Shown: positions 26,061 to 36,818, counted from the stretch's first letter. The stretch is 64,000 bases of DNA from Comamonadaceae bacterium (GCA_027483665.1 JAIXUC010000039.1:1-64000), one strand, 5' to 3'. A program made the numbers and translations. Notes: generated by a model not told the origin, from the letters alone.

Positions 26061-26354
26061 ATGAAACTGCACGCATTGGCCCTTTCCATCGCCACGTCGC
26101 TGGGCTTGAGCTTGGCCATCGGCCCAGCTTTTGCCACAGAACAAGGCAACAGCCAGCAAAACAAGATGGCCAGCTGCAACAAGGAAGCCGGCGACAAAGC
26201 GCTGAAAGGCGATGCCCGTAAAGACTTCATGAAGACTTGCCTGAGCGCCAAGAAGATGAGCCAGCAAGACAAGATGAAAGCCTGCAACGTCGACGCCAAA
26301 GACAAGAAAGGCGACGAGCGCAAGGCCTTCATGAGCGAGTGCTTGAAAGGCTGA
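26061..26354 (+). CDS. PsiF-repeat periplasmic protein
   Basis: A 97-residue secreted protein: signal peptide about 1-25 (ending GPAFA), then two PsiF repeats of the form [29 protein letters not shown] and [28 protein letters not shown], each with paired cysteines. In E. coli psiF is induced by phosphate starvation; the function is unknown. A GGAG site precedes the ATG. Its 3' end overlaps the convergent LysR gene by 26 bases. Confidence 0.88.
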   Translation: MKLHALALSIATSLGLSLAIGPAFATEQGNSQQNKMASCNKEAGDKALKGDARKDFMKTCLSAKKMSQQDKMKACNVDAKDKKGDERKAFMSECLKG

Positions 26355-27267
26355 AGCCGGGCTGGCTGTGGTGGTGCTTGAGAAAGTCGATCCACAAACG
26401 CAGGCGCAGCGGCAAGTGTTTGCGCTGCGCGAACACGGCGTAGATGCCATTGGGCGGGGCGCGGAACTCGGGCAGCAGCTCCACCAGCCGCCCGGTCGCA
26501 ATTTCCGCCTCCACTTCCCAACTGCTGCGCCAAGCAATGCCCACCCCGGCCAGACACCATTCGTGCAGCACTTGACCGTCGGTGCAGTCCAGCGGGCCGC
26601 CCGGCTTGAGGTAAGTCAGTTGCCGCGCCCCTGCGGCATCCGCGGCGGGCAGGCTGAAGGCCCAACCCCGAACCTGCGAGGCGTCGCTTGAAAGCGTGAG
26701 ACAGTCAAAGCGCGCCAGGTCGCCGGGCTGCTGCGGCGCGCCATGGCGTCGCACGAAGTCAGGGGTAGCCACGCAAAGACGGCGGTTGTCAGCCAAGCGA
26801 ACGCTCACCAACGAAGAGTCCGCCAAGTCGCCAACGCGCACCGCGCAGTCGTAGCCCTCGGCGGCCACATCGACCACGCGGTCGCTCAGGTTGAGTGACA
26901 AGCTGACCTCTGGGTGCAGCGTTCGAAAGGCGGGCACCAGCGGCGCCACGTGACGCCTGCCGAAGCCGGCCGGCGCAGTCACGCGCAAGTGACCACTGGC
27001 TTTCACGCCGCCAGCGCTCACGCTGGCTTCAGCGTTGGCCCAGTCAGCCAGTAAACGATGGCAGTCCTCCAAGAAGGCGCTGCCTTCGTGCGTCAAACTG
27101 AGCCGGCGCGTGCTGCGGTGCATCAGCTTCACGCCCAGACGGGCTTCCAGCGCGTCCATGCGCCGCCCGACGATGGCTGGTGCCACGCCTTCGGCGCGGG
27201 CAGCGGCGGCCAAGCTGCCTCGGGTGGCCACAGCCACGAAAGTTTCGATTTGCTTGAGCTTGTCCAT
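26329..27267 (-). CDS. LysR-family transcriptional regulator
   Basis: A 312-residue LTTR. The N-terminal helix-turn-helix ([40 protein letters not shown]) belongs to the subgroup with a short regulatory domain that includes CrgA/AaeR-like proteins. The effector domain contains [40 protein letters not shown] and [14 protein letters not shown]. An ATG nine codons upstream (27294) is possible; the chosen Met gives the usual N-terminus. It is divergent from the haloacid dehalogenase gene across about 105 bases, which makes that gene a candidate target. Confidence 0.88.
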   Translation of the reverse strand: MDKLKQIETFVAVATRGSLAAAARAEGVAPAIVGRRMDALEARLGVKLMHRSTRRLSLTHEGSAFLEDCHRLLADWANAEASVSAGGVKASGHLRVTAPAGFGRRHVAPLVPAFRTLHPEVSLSLNLSDRVVDVAAEGYDCAVRVGDLADSSLVSVRLADNRRLCVATPDFVRRHGAPQQPGDLARFDCLTLSSDASQVRGWAFSLPAADAAGARQLTYLKPGGPLDCTDGQVLHEWCLAGVGIAWRSSWEVEAEIATGRLVELLPEFRAPPNGIYAVFAQRKHLPLRLRLWIDFLKHHHSQPGFSLSSTRS

Positions 27268-27373
27268 GGCGGGCCGAGGAGGGGTGATCGACATCGATTA
27301 TGTTGATAAAAGTCACGGATGAATCGCCTGCCGACGCATCAATCCCCATTCGGGGTTGCAATAGAGTGCGGGT

Positions 27374-28057
27374 ATGGAGCAGACCCGCGCAGTCTTGTTT
27401 GACGCCTATGGCACCTTGTTCGACGTCTACAGCGTCGGTTTGCTGGCCGAGCAACTGTTCCCGGGGCAAGGCCAGGCGCTGTCGGTGCTGTGGCGCGACA
27501 AACAAATTGAGTACAGCCGCCTGGTGACGACCAGCAACGACGGCGCGCACTACCGCCCGTTTTGGGACATTACGCAAGCCGCCTTGCGCTACTCGGCCAA
27601 GCGTCTTCAATTGCCCATGGACGACGAGGCACAAGCGCGCCTGATGAACCAATACCGATCGTTGTCGGCTTTCCCGGAAGTGCGCGAAGTGCTCACGAGC
27701 CTGCGGGATCGCGGATTAACCACCGGCATCTTGTCCAACGGCGACCCCGACATGTTGGGTGTGGGCGTGCGCAGCGCCGGGCTCGAGGATCTTCTCGACC
27801 ACGTCATCAGCGTGGATGCGGTGCGCAAGTACAAAACCCACCCCGAGGCCTACGCCCTGGGGCCAGCGGCCACGGGTGTGCCGGCACGCCAGACCGTGTT
27901 CGTCAGCAGCAACAGCTGGGACGCGCTGGGCGCCACGTGGTACGGCTACCGCACGCTTTGGGTCAATCGCTACCAATGGCCTTTTGAAGAGCTGGGCACA
28001 GCTCCTGAGCGCACGAGCCACAGCCTGGGCGATGTGCTGCTCATGCTCAAACCATAA
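27374..28057 (+). CDS. (S)-2-haloacid dehalogenase, type II
   Basis: HAD-superfamily enzyme that hydrolyses L-2-haloacids to D-2-hydroxyacids. The 227-residue protein keeps nearly all the residues known in the Pseudomonas L-DEX enzyme: nucleophile Asp10 and Thr14 in LFDAYGTLFD, Arg41, Ser121-Asn122 in LSNGDP, Lys154 in RKYKTHPEAY, and Ser178, Asn180 and Asp183 in SSNSWDALG. It is divergent from a LysR gene and 30 bases upstream of malate synthase G, which would use the glyoxylate or glycolate made from haloacetates. This metabolic link is my inference. Confidence 0.9.
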   Translation: MEQTRAVLFDAYGTLFDVYSVGLLAEQLFPGQGQALSVLWRDKQIEYSRLVTTSNDGAHYRPFWDITQAALRYSAKRLQLPMDDEAQARLMNQYRSLSAFPEVREVLTSLRDRGLTTGILSNGDPDMLGVGVRSAGLEDLLDHVISVDAVRKYKTHPEAYALGPAATGVPARQTVFVSSNSWDALGATWYGYRTLWVNRYQWPFEELGTAPERTSHSLGDVLLMLKP

Positions 28058-28087
28058 AAATTAGCAACCCTCCCAACCGGACCCCCC

Positions 28088-30322
28088 ATGACCGAGCGAA
28101 TCCAAACCCACCGCCTGCACGTGGCTCGCGAGCTGCACGACTTCATCAACCAGCAGGTGCTGCCCGGCACCGGGCTCGACCCCGCCGCTTGGTGGTTGGG
28201 CTTTGACGCCATCGTCGCTGACTTGGCGCCGCAAAACGCTTTGCTGTTGGCCGAGCGTGATCGGCTGCAAACCGAGCTAGACGCCTGGCACAAAGCCAAC
28301 CCAGGTCCCATAAAAAAAATGGGCGCGTACCGCCGCTTTCTGGAAAAGATTGGCTACCTCGTGCCGCAGCCGGCCCGCGTGCGTGCCAGCACGAAAAATG
28401 TGGACGCCGAGTTGGCCAGCCAAGCTGGGCCACAGTTGGTCGTGCCCATCTTGAATGCGCGCTACGCCCTGAACGCCGCCAACGCCCGCTGGGGCAGCCT
28501 GTACGACGCGCTCTACGGCACCGATGCCCTGCCCGAGACCGAAGGCGCCACGCGCCAAGCGACAGACGGTAGTGGCTACAACCCCGTGCGCGGCGCGAAA
28601 GTCATTGAGTACGCACGCCATGTGCTGGACCGCACCGCACCGCTGGCCAAAGGCTCGCACGTCGGCTCCATTGGTTATGCCGTACAAGGCGGCGCATTGG
28701 TCGTGACATTGGCCAATGGCCAGACCACGGGCCTGAAGAAGCCAGCGCAATTCGTGGGCTACCAAGGACAGGCGCAAGCGCCGAGCTCGGTGCTGCTGAT
28801 GCACCACGGACTGCACTTGGATTTGCGCATCGACCGCAACACACGCATCGGCGCGGCCGACGCCGCGGGCGTGAGCGACTTGGTCATCGAATCCGCCCTG
28901 TCGACCATCCTCGACCTCGAAGACTCCGTGGCGGTGGTGGATGCCGCCGACAAGGTGCTGGCCTACGGCAATTGGCTCGGCATCTTGAAAGGCACGCTGA
29001 CCGAGCAGGTGAGCAAGGGCGGAAAAACCTTCACACGCGGCTTGAACCCAGACCGGGTCTACACCGCACCGAGTGGCGAAGGCAGCGTGCGTCTGCATGG
29101 CCGCTCGCTCATGTTCTTGCGCAACGTGGGCCACCTCATGACCAACCCGGCGGTGCTCTACACCGCAGCAGATGGCAGCACGCGCGAAATCCCCGAGGGC
29201 ATTCTGGACGCTGCGGTCACCACCACCATCGCGCTGCACGACCTGCAAGGACACGGCGCTTTGCCGAGCGGCGAGCCGTTACGCAACAGCCGCACCGGTA
29301 GCGTCTACATCGTCAAACCCAAGATGCACGGGCCCGCAGAGGTGGCCTTTGCCAGCCAGCTGTTCGCGCGCGTCGAGCGCTTGCTGGGTCTGCCTGAGAG
29401 CACGGTCAAGCTGGGCATCATGGACGAAGAGCGCCGCACCAGCGTCAACCTGAAGGCCTGCATTGCCGCTGCTGCCAGCCGCGTGGCTTTCATCAACACC
29501 GGCTTTCTGGACCGCACGGGCGACGAGATGCACACCGCCATGCACGCCGGCCCCATGCTGCGAAAAGGCGACATGAAATCCAGCGCATGGATCGCCGCGT
29601 ACGAGCGCAACAACGTGCTGGTGGGCCTGCAATGCGGGCTGCGTGGGCGGGCGCAAATCGGCAAAGGCATGTGGGCCATGCCCGACTTGATGGCCGGCAT
29701 GCTGCAGCAAAAAATCGCGCACCCGCTGGCCGGTGCCAACACCGCGTGGGTGCCCAGCCCCACCGCCGCCACCTTGCACGCATTGCACTACCACCAGGTT
29801 GATGTGGCGCAGGTGCAAAAGAACTTGGAGAAGGTGGACGTAGACGCCGAACGCGACAGCCTGCTCACCGGCTTGCTCACCGTGCCCGTGGCCAAAAAGC
29901 CCAACTGGAGCGACGAGGCCAAGCAACAAGAACTGGACAACAACGCCCAAGGCATCTTGGGCTATGTGGTGCGCTGGGTGGACCAAGGCGTGGGCTGCTC
30001 CAAAGTGCCCGACATCCACAACGTGGGCCTTATGGAAGACCGCGCCACGCTGCGCATTTCCAGTCAGCACATGGCCAACTGGATGCTGCACGGCGTGGTC
30101 ACACGCGCGCAAGTCAAAGCCACCTTCCAACGCATGGCCAAAGTGGTGGACCGGCAAAACGCCAGCGACCCGCTCTACAAGCCCATGCGCAGCAACCCCC
30201 AAGGCGCTGCCTACCTTGCCGCTACAGAACTCGTCTTCAAGGGGCTCGAACAACCCAGTGGCTACACCGAACCGCTGCTGCATGCTTGGCGCTTGAAGGT
30301 GAAGTCGGGTCAGGCCAGCTGA
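28088..30322 (+). CDS. glcB: Malate synthase G
   Basis: Condenses glyoxylate with acetyl-CoA to malate. The 744-residue single-chain G isoform shows [74 protein letters not shown], the [20 protein letters not shown] signature and a C-terminal [20 protein letters not shown] with catalytic acidic residues. It may be co-transcribed with the haloacid dehalogenase upstream and the tautomerase 41 bases downstream. In many proteobacteria it serves glycolate or glyoxylate use. Confidence 0.97.
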   Translation: MTERIQTHRLHVARELHDFINQQVLPGTGLDPAAWWLGFDAIVADLAPQNALLLAERDRLQTELDAWHKANPGPIKKMGAYRRFLEKIGYLVPQPARVRASTKNVDAELASQAGPQLVVPILNARYALNAANARWGSLYDALYGTDALPETEGATRQATDGSGYNPVRGAKVIEYARHVLDRTAPLAKGSHVGSIGYAVQGGALVVTLANGQTTGLKKPAQFVGYQGQAQAPSSVLLMHHGLHLDLRIDRNTRIGAADAAGVSDLVIESALSTILDLEDSVAVVDAADKVLAYGNWLGILKGTLTEQVSKGGKTFTRGLNPDRVYTAPSGEGSVRLHGRSLMFLRNVGHLMTNPAVLYTAADGSTREIPEGILDAAVTTTIALHDLQGHGALPSGEPLRNSRTGSVYIVKPKMHGPAEVAFASQLFARVERLLGLPESTVKLGIMDEERRTSVNLKACIAAAASRVAFINTGFLDRTGDEMHTAMHAGPMLRKGDMKSSAWIAAYERNNVLVGLQCGLRGRAQIGKGMWAMPDLMAGMLQQKIAHPLAGANTAWVPSPTAATLHALHYHQVDVAQVQKNLEKVDVDAERDSLLTGLLTVPVAKKPNWSDEAKQQELDNNAQGILGYVVRWVDQGVGCSKVPDIHNVGLMEDRATLRISSQHMANWMLHGVVTRAQVKATFQRMAKVVDRQNASDPLYKPMRSNPQGAAYLAATELVFKGLEQPSGYTEPLLHAWRLKVKSGQAS

Positions 30323-30363
30323 AGCCTGGAAATCAGCTCTCAACCTCTCAATCGGAGACACCC

Positions 30364-30555
30364 ATGCCAACGTACCACGTCGAAATGATGGAAGGCCGCA
30401 CCATCGAACAAAAGAAGCGGCTGGTAGAGGCCATCACGCGCGTGTCGGTCGAGATTCTGGGCGGCGCACCGGAGTCGGTGGACATCCTCATCACCGATGT
30501 GAAACGCGAGAACTGGGCGACGGGTGGCAAGCTGTGGAGCGAACCCCGAAGTTGA
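30364..30555 (+). CDS. 4-oxalocrotonate tautomerase-family enzyme
   Basis: A 63-residue tautomerase. After Met removal Pro1 (PTYHVEMMEGRT) is the catalytic base, Arg11 is present, and Trp50 stands at the position of the usual Phe50. The usual Arg39 is not at its place (Asp in simple counting), so the substrate is probably not 4-oxalocrotonate itself. It follows glcB and is possibly co-transcribed. Confidence 0.82.
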   Translation: MPTYHVEMMEGRTIEQKKRLVEAITRVSVEILGGAPESVDILITDVKRENWATGGKLWSEPRS

Positions 30556-30581
30556 TTGAGCTGGGCGCACACCACCACCAC

Positions 30582-30608
30582 GGCCGCGGCGCCCGGCCCG
30601 CCGCGGCC
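30582..30608. terminator. GC-rich hairpin after the tautomerase gene
   Basis: A perfect 10-bp inverted repeat GGCCGCGGCG/CGCCGCGGCC with a 7-base loop, 26 bases after the stop codon. There is no U-tract, so it is either a weak terminator or a transcript-end stabiliser. Confidence 0.4.
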
Positions 30609-30670
30609 AGCGCTCAGGGCTCGGCCTAAGGGCACCCCCTTACACTCCGCCCGTGAAAGGTGTGTGACGC

Positions 30671-31507
30671 ATGTGCCAACTTCTGGGAATGAACAGCCGT
30701 CTGCCAGCCAGCCTGAGCTTGAGCTTTTCTGGTTTTGCACAGCGCGGCGGCTCCACTGACCACCACGCCGACGGCTGGGGTATCGCCTTCTTCGAGACCG
30801 ACGGCGACAAGCCCTGCAAAGGCGTGCGCTGCTTTGTGGACAAGGAAAGCGCCTCGACCTCGCCCATCGCCCAAATGGTGCGCAGCTACCCCATCAAAAG
30901 CCACAACATCGTGGCGCATGTGCGCAAGGCCACGGTCGGCGCAGTGAACCTGCAGAACTGTCATCCCTTCGTGCGCGAGCTCTGGGGCCGCTACTGGGTG
31001 TTCGCGCACAACGGCGACTTGAAAGACTACGACCCGCCGCTGCACGGCAGCTTTCAGCCTGTGGGCAGCACCGACAGCGAGCGCGCCTTCTGCTGGATCA
31101 TGCAAGAGCTGGCCAAGTCGCACGCGGGCGTGCCCACAGTCGATGAACTCACGCTCACACTGCGCGAGCTGGCCGCACAAGTGGCGCAACACGGCACCTT
31201 CAACTTTTTGCTCTCCAATGGCCAAGCCCTCTGGGCGCACGCCAGTACCAAGCTGTGCTACGTGGTGCGCGAGTACCCGTTCGCCGAAGTGCAGTTGAAA
31301 GACGAAGACCTGCGCATGAATTTGGCTGAGCTCAACGGCCCGCAAGACCGGCTGGCGATCGTCGTCACCGAGCCGCTGACCACCAACGAAACCTGGACGG
31401 CGTTTGCGCCCGGCGAGCTGCGGGTGTTTGTGGATGGCGCCGAACGCGTGGTGTCTATCAAGCAGATCGGACGGGCGCAGCCAGCGCCTGCTGCAGCGCA
31501 TCCATGA
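30671..31507 (+). CDS. Class II glutamine amidotransferase (YafJ-type)
   Basis: A 278-residue stand-alone GATase II domain. Cys2 is the N-terminal nucleophile after Met removal (MCQLLGMNSRLPA), followed by HHADGWGIAFFE, IVAHVRKATVGAVNLQNCHPF, the WVFAHNGDL loop and VGSTDSERAFCWIMQEL. It has no fused synthetase domain, so the acceptor of the ammonia is unknown. The 3' end overlaps the convergent gshB gene by 50 bases. Confidence 0.88.
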   Translation: MCQLLGMNSRLPASLSLSFSGFAQRGGSTDHHADGWGIAFFETDGDKPCKGVRCFVDKESASTSPIAQMVRSYPIKSHNIVAHVRKATVGAVNLQNCHPFVRELWGRYWVFAHNGDLKDYDPPLHGSFQPVGSTDSERAFCWIMQELAKSHAGVPTVDELTLTLRELAAQVAQHGTFNFLLSNGQALWAHASTKLCYVVREYPFAEVQLKDEDLRMNLAELNGPQDRLAIVVTEPLTTNETWTAFAPGELRVFVDGAERVVSIKQIGRAQPAPAAAHP

Positions 31508-32432
31508 ACAGGGCCGGCACGTCGCAGCCGGTCTGATCGCTGATTTCTTGAAAACAGGTGGGGCTGGTCACGTTGATTTCGGTGAGGCAGTCACCAATGA
31601 TGTCCAGGCCCACGAGCAACAAACCTCGCGCAGCCATCACGGGGCCAATGGCCGCAGCAATTTCTCGGTCGCGCTGACTCAAGGCCTGAGCCACGCCCTT
31701 CCCGCCAGCCGCCAAATTGCCGCGCACTTCGCTGCCCTGCGGAATGCGCGCCAAGCAATAAGGCACGGCCTGCCCGCCGATCACCAGCACGCGCTTGTCG
31801 CCCTGGGCGATGGCCGGCACAAACTTTTGCACCATCAGCGTTTGCTCGCCCTCGCGGTTGAGTGTCTCGGTGATGCTGCCCAAGTTGAGGCCGTCTTCGC
31901 GCACGCGGAAGATGCCCATGCCGCCCATGCCATCGAGCGGCTTCAAGATGATGTCGCGGTGCTCTGCATGGAAGCGCTTCACGTCTTCGGCGTCTCGCGT
32001 GACGAGAGTCGGACTTAAGAACTGGGGAAACTCCAGGATGGCGAGCTTTTCCGGATGGTCGCGCAGCGCACGCGGGCTGTTGAACACCCGAGCACCCTCG
32101 CGCTCAGCGTGGCCTAACAGGTGCGTGGCGTAGAAATACTCGCTGTCGAAGGGCGGGTCTTTGCGCATCAGCACGGCGGTGAAATCGCGCAGCGGCTGCG
32201 GCCGCTCGTGCGGTGCCGACTGCTCGGCATGGAACCAGTGGACTGGATCGCCCGTTAAACGAATGTCGCGCACATAAGCCACCACCGGCTCGCCACTGAC
32301 CCAGCGGATGTCACGCGGCGTGCAGACCGACAAACTAGCCCCTCGGCGCTGGGCCTCACGCATCATGGAAAAGGTGGTGTCCTTGTAGATCTTGAAGGAT
32401 TCGAGCGGGTCAGCAACAAACAGCAAGTGCAT
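31458..32432 (-). CDS. gshB: Glutathione synthetase
   Basis: Joins gamma-glutamylcysteine with glycine using ATP. The 324-residue ATP-grasp enzyme starts MHLLFVADPLESFKIYKDTT and shows VLMRKDPPFDSEYFYATHLL, DIILKPLDGMGGMGIFRV, QGDKRVLVIGGQAVPYCLAR and VTSPTCFQEI. It is the last gene of the gshA-kup-benE-gshB strand run, 8 bases after benE, so both glutathione enzymes are in one gene block with two transporters between them. Confidence 0.96.
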   Translation of the reverse strand: MHLLFVADPLESFKIYKDTTFSMMREAQRRGASLSVCTPRDIRWVSGEPVVAYVRDIRLTGDPVHWFHAEQSAPHERPQPLRDFTAVLMRKDPPFDSEYFYATHLLGHAEREGARVFNSPRALRDHPEKLAILEFPQFLSPTLVTRDAEDVKRFHAEHRDIILKPLDGMGGMGIFRVREDGLNLGSITETLNREGEQTLMVQKFVPAIAQGDKRVLVIGGQAVPYCLARIPQGSEVRGNLAAGGKGVAQALSQRDREIAAAIGPVMAARGLLLVGLDIIGDCLTEINVTSPTCFQEISDQTGCDVPALFMDALQQALAAPVRSA

Positions 32433-32440
32433 GGTGGTCT

Positions 32441-33631
32441 TTACAAATGTGGTCTGCGCCACTGTTGCACAAAGAGCGCCAAGCTGCCCGCGACCACGCC
32501 CCAAAAGGCCGAGCCCACCCCGCCCAACACCACGCCACTGAGCGTGACCAGAAAGGTGATCAGCGCAGCTTCCCGGTGGCGCTCATCTTGCAAAGCTGCC
32601 GCCAGCCCCTGGCCGATGGTGCCCAGCAAGGCCAAGCCAGCAATGGCCATGACCAGCTCCCGCGGAAAGGCCGTGAGCACCCCCGTGATGGCAGCACCGA
32701 ACACACCCAACAGCAGGTAGAGCGCGCCCGAAGTGGCAGCAGCCACGTAGCGCCTGCCAGGGTCTGCATGCGCCTGCGGCCCCATGCCAATGGCCGCAGT
32801 GATGGCACTCAAGCACAAGGCAAACGCACCGAAGGGTGCCAACAGCAAAGCACCGATTCCCGTGATGGTGATGAGCTTGGAGATGGGCAAGCCATCTGGG
32901 CCACCGTAGCCAGCCGCGCGAATGGCGGCCACGCCAGGCAGGTTTTGCGAGGCCATGGTGACCACGAACAGCGGCAGCGCCAAGCTCACCAACGCAGCCC
33001 ATGACCATTGCGGCGCTGTAAAAACCGGTACTGCGAGCGCCAGTTCAGCGTGCTGCCAAGCCATGCGGCCCGCAGCGCTCGCCCACAGCACAGCCACAGC
33101 CAGCGTCAGCGGCACGGCGTAGCGCGGCACCCAGCGCCGGCCCAGCAGATAGGCCAACAGCATCGCCACGACCAAGGGCCAGTCCCCTTGGGCAGCACCA
33201 AAAGCCTGAAGCCCAAACTTGGCCAACACACCGGCCAGCAGCGCTTGCGCAATGGCCATCGGAATGCGGTTGATGACGCGCTCGAACCAGCCGGTGACGC
33301 CAAAGACGATGGTCAGTGCAGCGCTCGCCATGAAGGCCCCGACCGCCTCGCCCATGCTGAAGCCCCCTGCCAACCCTGCGCTGGCCAAGACCGCAGCACC
33401 AGGCGTGCTCCAAGCCACCATGACCGGGCGGCGCCACCACAACGAGGGCAGCAAGCTGCACAGGCCCATGCCCACGCCCAGGGCCCACATCCAGGAGCTG
33501 ACTTGCGCTGGCGTTGCGCCAAAGGCTTGCGCCGCCTGAAACACGATGGCGACTGAACTGGTGAAACCCACCAAGACGGCCACGAAGCCAGCTGTTGCAG
33601 CCGACAGGCTGAAGTCTTTCAACAAGCGCAC
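32441..33631 (-). CDS. benE: Benzoate/H+ symporter BenE-family protein
   Basis: A 396-residue inner-membrane transporter with about 12 hydrophobic segments. Family motifs are VLVGFTSSVAIVFQAAQAFGA near the N-terminus, WSTPGAAVLASAGL, FVVTMASQNLPGVAAIRAAGY and GPQAHADPGRRYVAAATSGA. It begins with GTG, 12 bases after the kup stop. BenE takes up benzoate in Acinetobacter, but no benzoate catabolic gene is in the window, so the true substrate is uncertain. Confidence 0.85.
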   Translation of the reverse strand: MRLLKDFSLSAATAGFVAVLVGFTSSVAIVFQAAQAFGATPAQVSSWMWALGVGMGLCSLLPSLWWRRPVMVAWSTPGAAVLASAGLAGGFSMGEAVGAFMASAALTIVFGVTGWFERVINRIPMAIAQALLAGVLAKFGLQAFGAAQGDWPLVVAMLLAYLLGRRWVPRYAVPLTLAVAVLWASAAGRMAWQHAELALAVPVFTAPQWSWAALVSLALPLFVVTMASQNLPGVAAIRAAGYGGPDGLPISKLITITGIGALLLAPFGAFALCLSAITAAIGMGPQAHADPGRRYVAAATSGALYLLLGVFGAAITGVLTAFPRELVMAIAGLALLGTIGQGLAAALQDERHREAALITFLVTLSGVVLGGVGSAFWGVVAGSLALFVQQWRRPHL

Positions 33632-33643
33632 GCGCTCAGCCGC

Positions 33644-35524
33644 TCAAATCTCGATCTTGCTGCCCAACTCCACCACGGCGTTGCTGGGCAGGTTGAGGTA
33701 GTCGGCAGCGGCGTTGGCGTTGGCGTGCATCTTGGCAAACAGCTTTTCGCGCCAAGGTGCCATGCCGCTGCCGATGGTGGGGATGACCGTGTCACGCGAC
33801 AAGAAATAGCTCGTGGTCATGGGCTCCAGGTCACAACCTCGGCCACGAATCTGCTCCAGCGCGCGCGGCACGTCCGGGTCGTTCTTGAAGCCGTAGTTGA
33901 TGATGACCTGCCAGCAGTCGTGGCCTAGCGATTCGATCTCGACGCGCTTGTCCAGCCCGATCCAGGGCACCTCGTGGCTGCGCACGGTGACGAACAGGTT
34001 GTGTTCGTGCAGCACCTTGTTGTGTTTGAGGTTGTGCAGCAGCGCATTGGGCACGCTGCCAGGCTCTGCGGTGAGGAACACCGCCGTGCCTTCCACCCGT
34101 ACCGGCGGGCTCAGGAACACCGCTTCCAGAAAACTCTTGAGCTCGATGGCGTCAGACTGCAGGCGCTTTTGCAGCAGTTGCCTGCCCCGCTTCCAAGTCG
34201 TCATCAGCGTGAACATGACTGCGCCAATGAGCAGCGGGAACCAGCCACCCTGCAGCAGCTTGAGCATGTTCGAGGCAAAGAAGGCTAAATCGATGATGAA
34301 GAAAACGCCCGTGGCCGCCACGCACAACCACAGCGGGTACTTCCAGCCGTAGCGGATGACGAAGAAGGTCATCACGGTGGTGATGAGCATGTCGGTGGTC
34401 ACTGCAATGCCGTAGGCCGTGGCCAGGTTGCTCGAGGAGCGGAACAAGGCCACCGCCACCACGATGGTGATGAACAAGCCCCAGTTCACGGCAGGGATGT
34501 AGATCTGCCCGGTCTCGCGCACCGAGGTGTGCTGGATCTCCATGCGCGGCAGGTAGCCCAGCTGAATGGCCTGCTTGGTGATGGAAAAAGCCGCAGAGAT
34601 GAGCGCCTGCGAAGCGATCACTGTGGCAGCTGTGGCCAGCACCACCATCGGCACCAAGGCCCATTCAGGAGCCATCAAGTAAAACGGGTTTTTCACGGCC
34701 TCTGGGTTGGCCAACAACAGCGCGCCTTGCCCCAGGTAATTGATGAGCAAGGCGGGCATGACCAAAGAGAACCAAGCCAGCCGAATGGGCTTCTTGCCGA
34801 AATGGCCCATGTCGGCGTACAGCGCTTCAGCACCGGTAACGCACAGCACCAAAGCGCCCAACAAAATGAACGCGACCCCGAAGTGGTTGCGGATGAACAA
34901 GAGCGCGTGGTGAGGGCTCAGGGCGGCCAGCACTTCCGGGTTGTGTGCGATGTGCGGCAGGCCCAGTGCGGCAATGGACACAAACCACACCACACACACC
35001 GGCCCAAAAAACCGCCCGATGCCGCCCGTGCCGGTGCGCTGCACGTAGAACAACATGAACAGCACCAACAGCGTGACCGGAATGACGAACGGCTTCAGCG
35101 AAGGCGCAATCACCTCCAAGCCCTCCACCGCCGATAGCACCGAAATCGCAGGCGTGATGACGCCATCGCCATAAAAAACCGCTGTCCCGAAAATGCCGAT
35201 GGTCAGCAGCACGGCGCGCAGCCTGGGCTGGTCGGCCACGGCGCGGGATGCCAAGGCCAACATGGCAATCAAGCCGCCCTCGCCGTTGTTGTCTGCGCGA
35301 AGGATGAGCAAGACGTACTTCAACGAGACGATGACGGTGATGGTCCACACCATCATCGACAGCACGCCAAAGATGTTGTCGCGCGTCAGTGGCACATGCC
35401 CTGACAGAAACACCTCTTTCAACGCGTACAGCACGCTGGTGCCGATGTCGCCGTAGACGATGCCCACCGCCCCCAGAGTCAGGGCTGCTAGTGACGATTT
35501 TTTAGCTTGCACTTGCTGGGCCAC
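33644..35524 (-). CDS. kup: Low-affinity potassium uptake protein Kup
   Basis: K+ (or K+/H+) transporter. The 626-residue protein begins with [30 protein letters not shown], contains [33 protein letters not shown] and about 12 transmembrane segments, and ends with the soluble C-terminal domain ([33 protein letters not shown]). It starts with GTG just after gshA. Linking K+ uptake to glutathione synthesis makes sense for stress adaptation, but the link is inferred from position alone. Confidence 0.95.
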   Translation of the reverse strand: MAQQVQAKKSSLAALTLGAVGIVYGDIGTSVLYALKEVFLSGHVPLTRDNIFGVLSMMVWTITVIVSLKYVLLILRADNNGEGGLIAMLALASRAVADQPRLRAVLLTIGIFGTAVFYGDGVITPAISVLSAVEGLEVIAPSLKPFVIPVTLLVLFMLFYVQRTGTGGIGRFFGPVCVVWFVSIAALGLPHIAHNPEVLAALSPHHALLFIRNHFGVAFILLGALVLCVTGAEALYADMGHFGKKPIRLAWFSLVMPALLINYLGQGALLLANPEAVKNPFYLMAPEWALVPMVVLATAATVIASQALISAAFSITKQAIQLGYLPRMEIQHTSVRETGQIYIPAVNWGLFITIVVAVALFRSSSNLATAYGIAVTTDMLITTVMTFFVIRYGWKYPLWLCVAATGVFFIIDLAFFASNMLKLLQGGWFPLLIGAVMFTLMTTWKRGRQLLQKRLQSDAIELKSFLEAVFLSPPVRVEGTAVFLTAEPGSVPNALLHNLKHNKVLHEHNLFVTVRSHEVPWIGLDKRVEIESLGHDCWQVIINYGFKNDPDVPRALEQIRGRGCDLEPMTTSYFLSRDTVIPTIGSGMAPWREKLFAKMHANANAAADYLNLPSNAVVELGSKIEI

Positions 35525-35534
35525 CGCGTGGGGT

Positions 35535-36818
35535 TCAGTCGAAGTCTTCGGCTTCCGGGTCGGTGGCTTCCAGCTCGTAGCTGGCGGCCAACATGGCCAG
35601 GCGGCCGATCACCCCGTACATATAGAAGCGGTTGGGCGCGCTGGCCCCGGGCTTGGCGCCGGGTTGCGGCAGGTGTGCGCTCTGCTCGAAAGCCAAGGGC
35701 ACATAACTGGCGCCCGGCGCGCTCAGGCTTTCATCAACACCTCGCTCGGCATGGATGCGGTAGAAGCCGCCCACCACGTAGCGGTCCATCAAATACACCA
35801 CAGGCTCGGCCACGGCGTCGTTCACGCGCTCATTCGTCAGCACGCCTTCTTGAATGATGACGTCGCACTCGCCAGACACCGCACCGCTGGCGCGCGCTTT
35901 GTCCACCAAACCCGGCAAGTCGCGCAGGTCGCGCACGGTCATGATGCCCATGCCACTGCTGCTGTCGTCGGCCTTCACCACCACGAAAGGCTTCTCGTTG
36001 ATGCCGTATTCCTTGTACTTGCGGCGCACCTTGGTCAGCATGGCTTCGACGTTGGTGCTGAGGCACTCCATGCCGGAACCATCCGACAGCGACACCTCGC
36101 CGCAGCGCGCGTAAAGCGGGTTGATGAGCCAAGGGTCGATGCCCAACAGCTTGCCCAGGCGCTTGGAGACCTCTTCGTAGCTCTGGAAATGCCGGCTTTT
36201 GCGGCGCGAGGCCCAACCCGCGTGCAGCGGCGGCAGCAGGTACTGCTCGTGGACCTCTTCCAAGATGCCGGGCACACCGGCGCTCAGGTCGTTGTTGAGC
36301 AGGATGGTGCAGGGGTCGAAGTCTTTCAGGCCCAAGCGGCGTTTGGTGCGCAGCATCGGCTCTAGCGTGATGCTCTCGCCGTTGGGCAGGTTGGTGGTGG
36401 TGGCCTGCTTCAAGTCAGGGCTGATCGAGCCGTAGCGCACGTTCAAACCCGCCATCTGAAAAATGCGGCCCAACTGCAGCAGGCTCATCAAGTAAAACGG
36501 GCTTCGCGTGTTGTTCTCGGGCACCACCAACAGGTTGCGCGCCTCTGGGCAAATCTTCTCGATGGCGGCTTGAGCCGCTTGCACTGCCAGCGGCAGCATC
36601 TCGGCGGTGAGGTGGTTCCAGCCGCCGGGGAACAGGTTGGTGTCCACCGGGGCCAGCTTGAAGCCGGCGTTGCGGATGTCCACCGAGCAGTAAAACGGGG
36701 GCGTGTGTTCCATCCATTCCAAGCGGAACCAGCGCTCGATGGCTGGCATGGAATCGAGGATGCGCTGTTCCAGCTCGTTGATGGGGCCGGTCAGCGCGGT
36801 GGTGAGATGGGGAACCAT
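35535..36818 (-). CDS. gshA: Glutamate-cysteine ligase (proteobacterial TIGR02049 type)
   Basis: Makes gamma-glutamylcysteine from glutamate, cysteine and ATP, the first step of glutathione synthesis. The 427-residue sequence matches the alternative family found in betaproteobacteria and acidithiobacilli rather than the E. coli type, with [57 protein letters not shown] and [20 protein letters not shown] site precedes the ATG. It begins the kup-benE-gshB block and lies 144 bases downstream of proA. Confidence 0.93.
   Translation of the reverse strand: MVPHLTTALTGPINELEQRILDSMPAIERWFRLEWMEHTPPFYCSVDIRNAGFKLAPVDTNLFPGGWNHLTAEMLPLAVQAAQAAIEKICPEARNLLVVPENNTRSPFYLMSLLQLGRIFQMAGLNVRYGSISPDLKQATTTNLPNGESITLEPMLRTKRRLGLKDFDPCTILLNNDLSAGVPGILEEVHEQYLLPPLHAGWASRRKSRHFQSYEEVSKRLGKLLGIDPWLINPLYARCGEVSLSDGSGMECLSTNVEAMLTKVRRKYKEYGINEKPFVVVKADDSSSGMGIMTVRDLRDLPGLVDKARASGAVSGECDVIIQEGVLTNERVNDAVAEPVVYLMDRYVVGGFYRIHAERGVDESLSAPGASYVPLAFEQSAHLPQPGAKPGASAPNRFYMYGVIGRLAMLAASYELEATDPEAEDFD

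Noticed and set aside
27344-27355. CCCC-ATTC-GGGG stem as an operator for the dehalogenase gene
   Set aside because: Only 4 bp long, within the expected frequency for this base composition.
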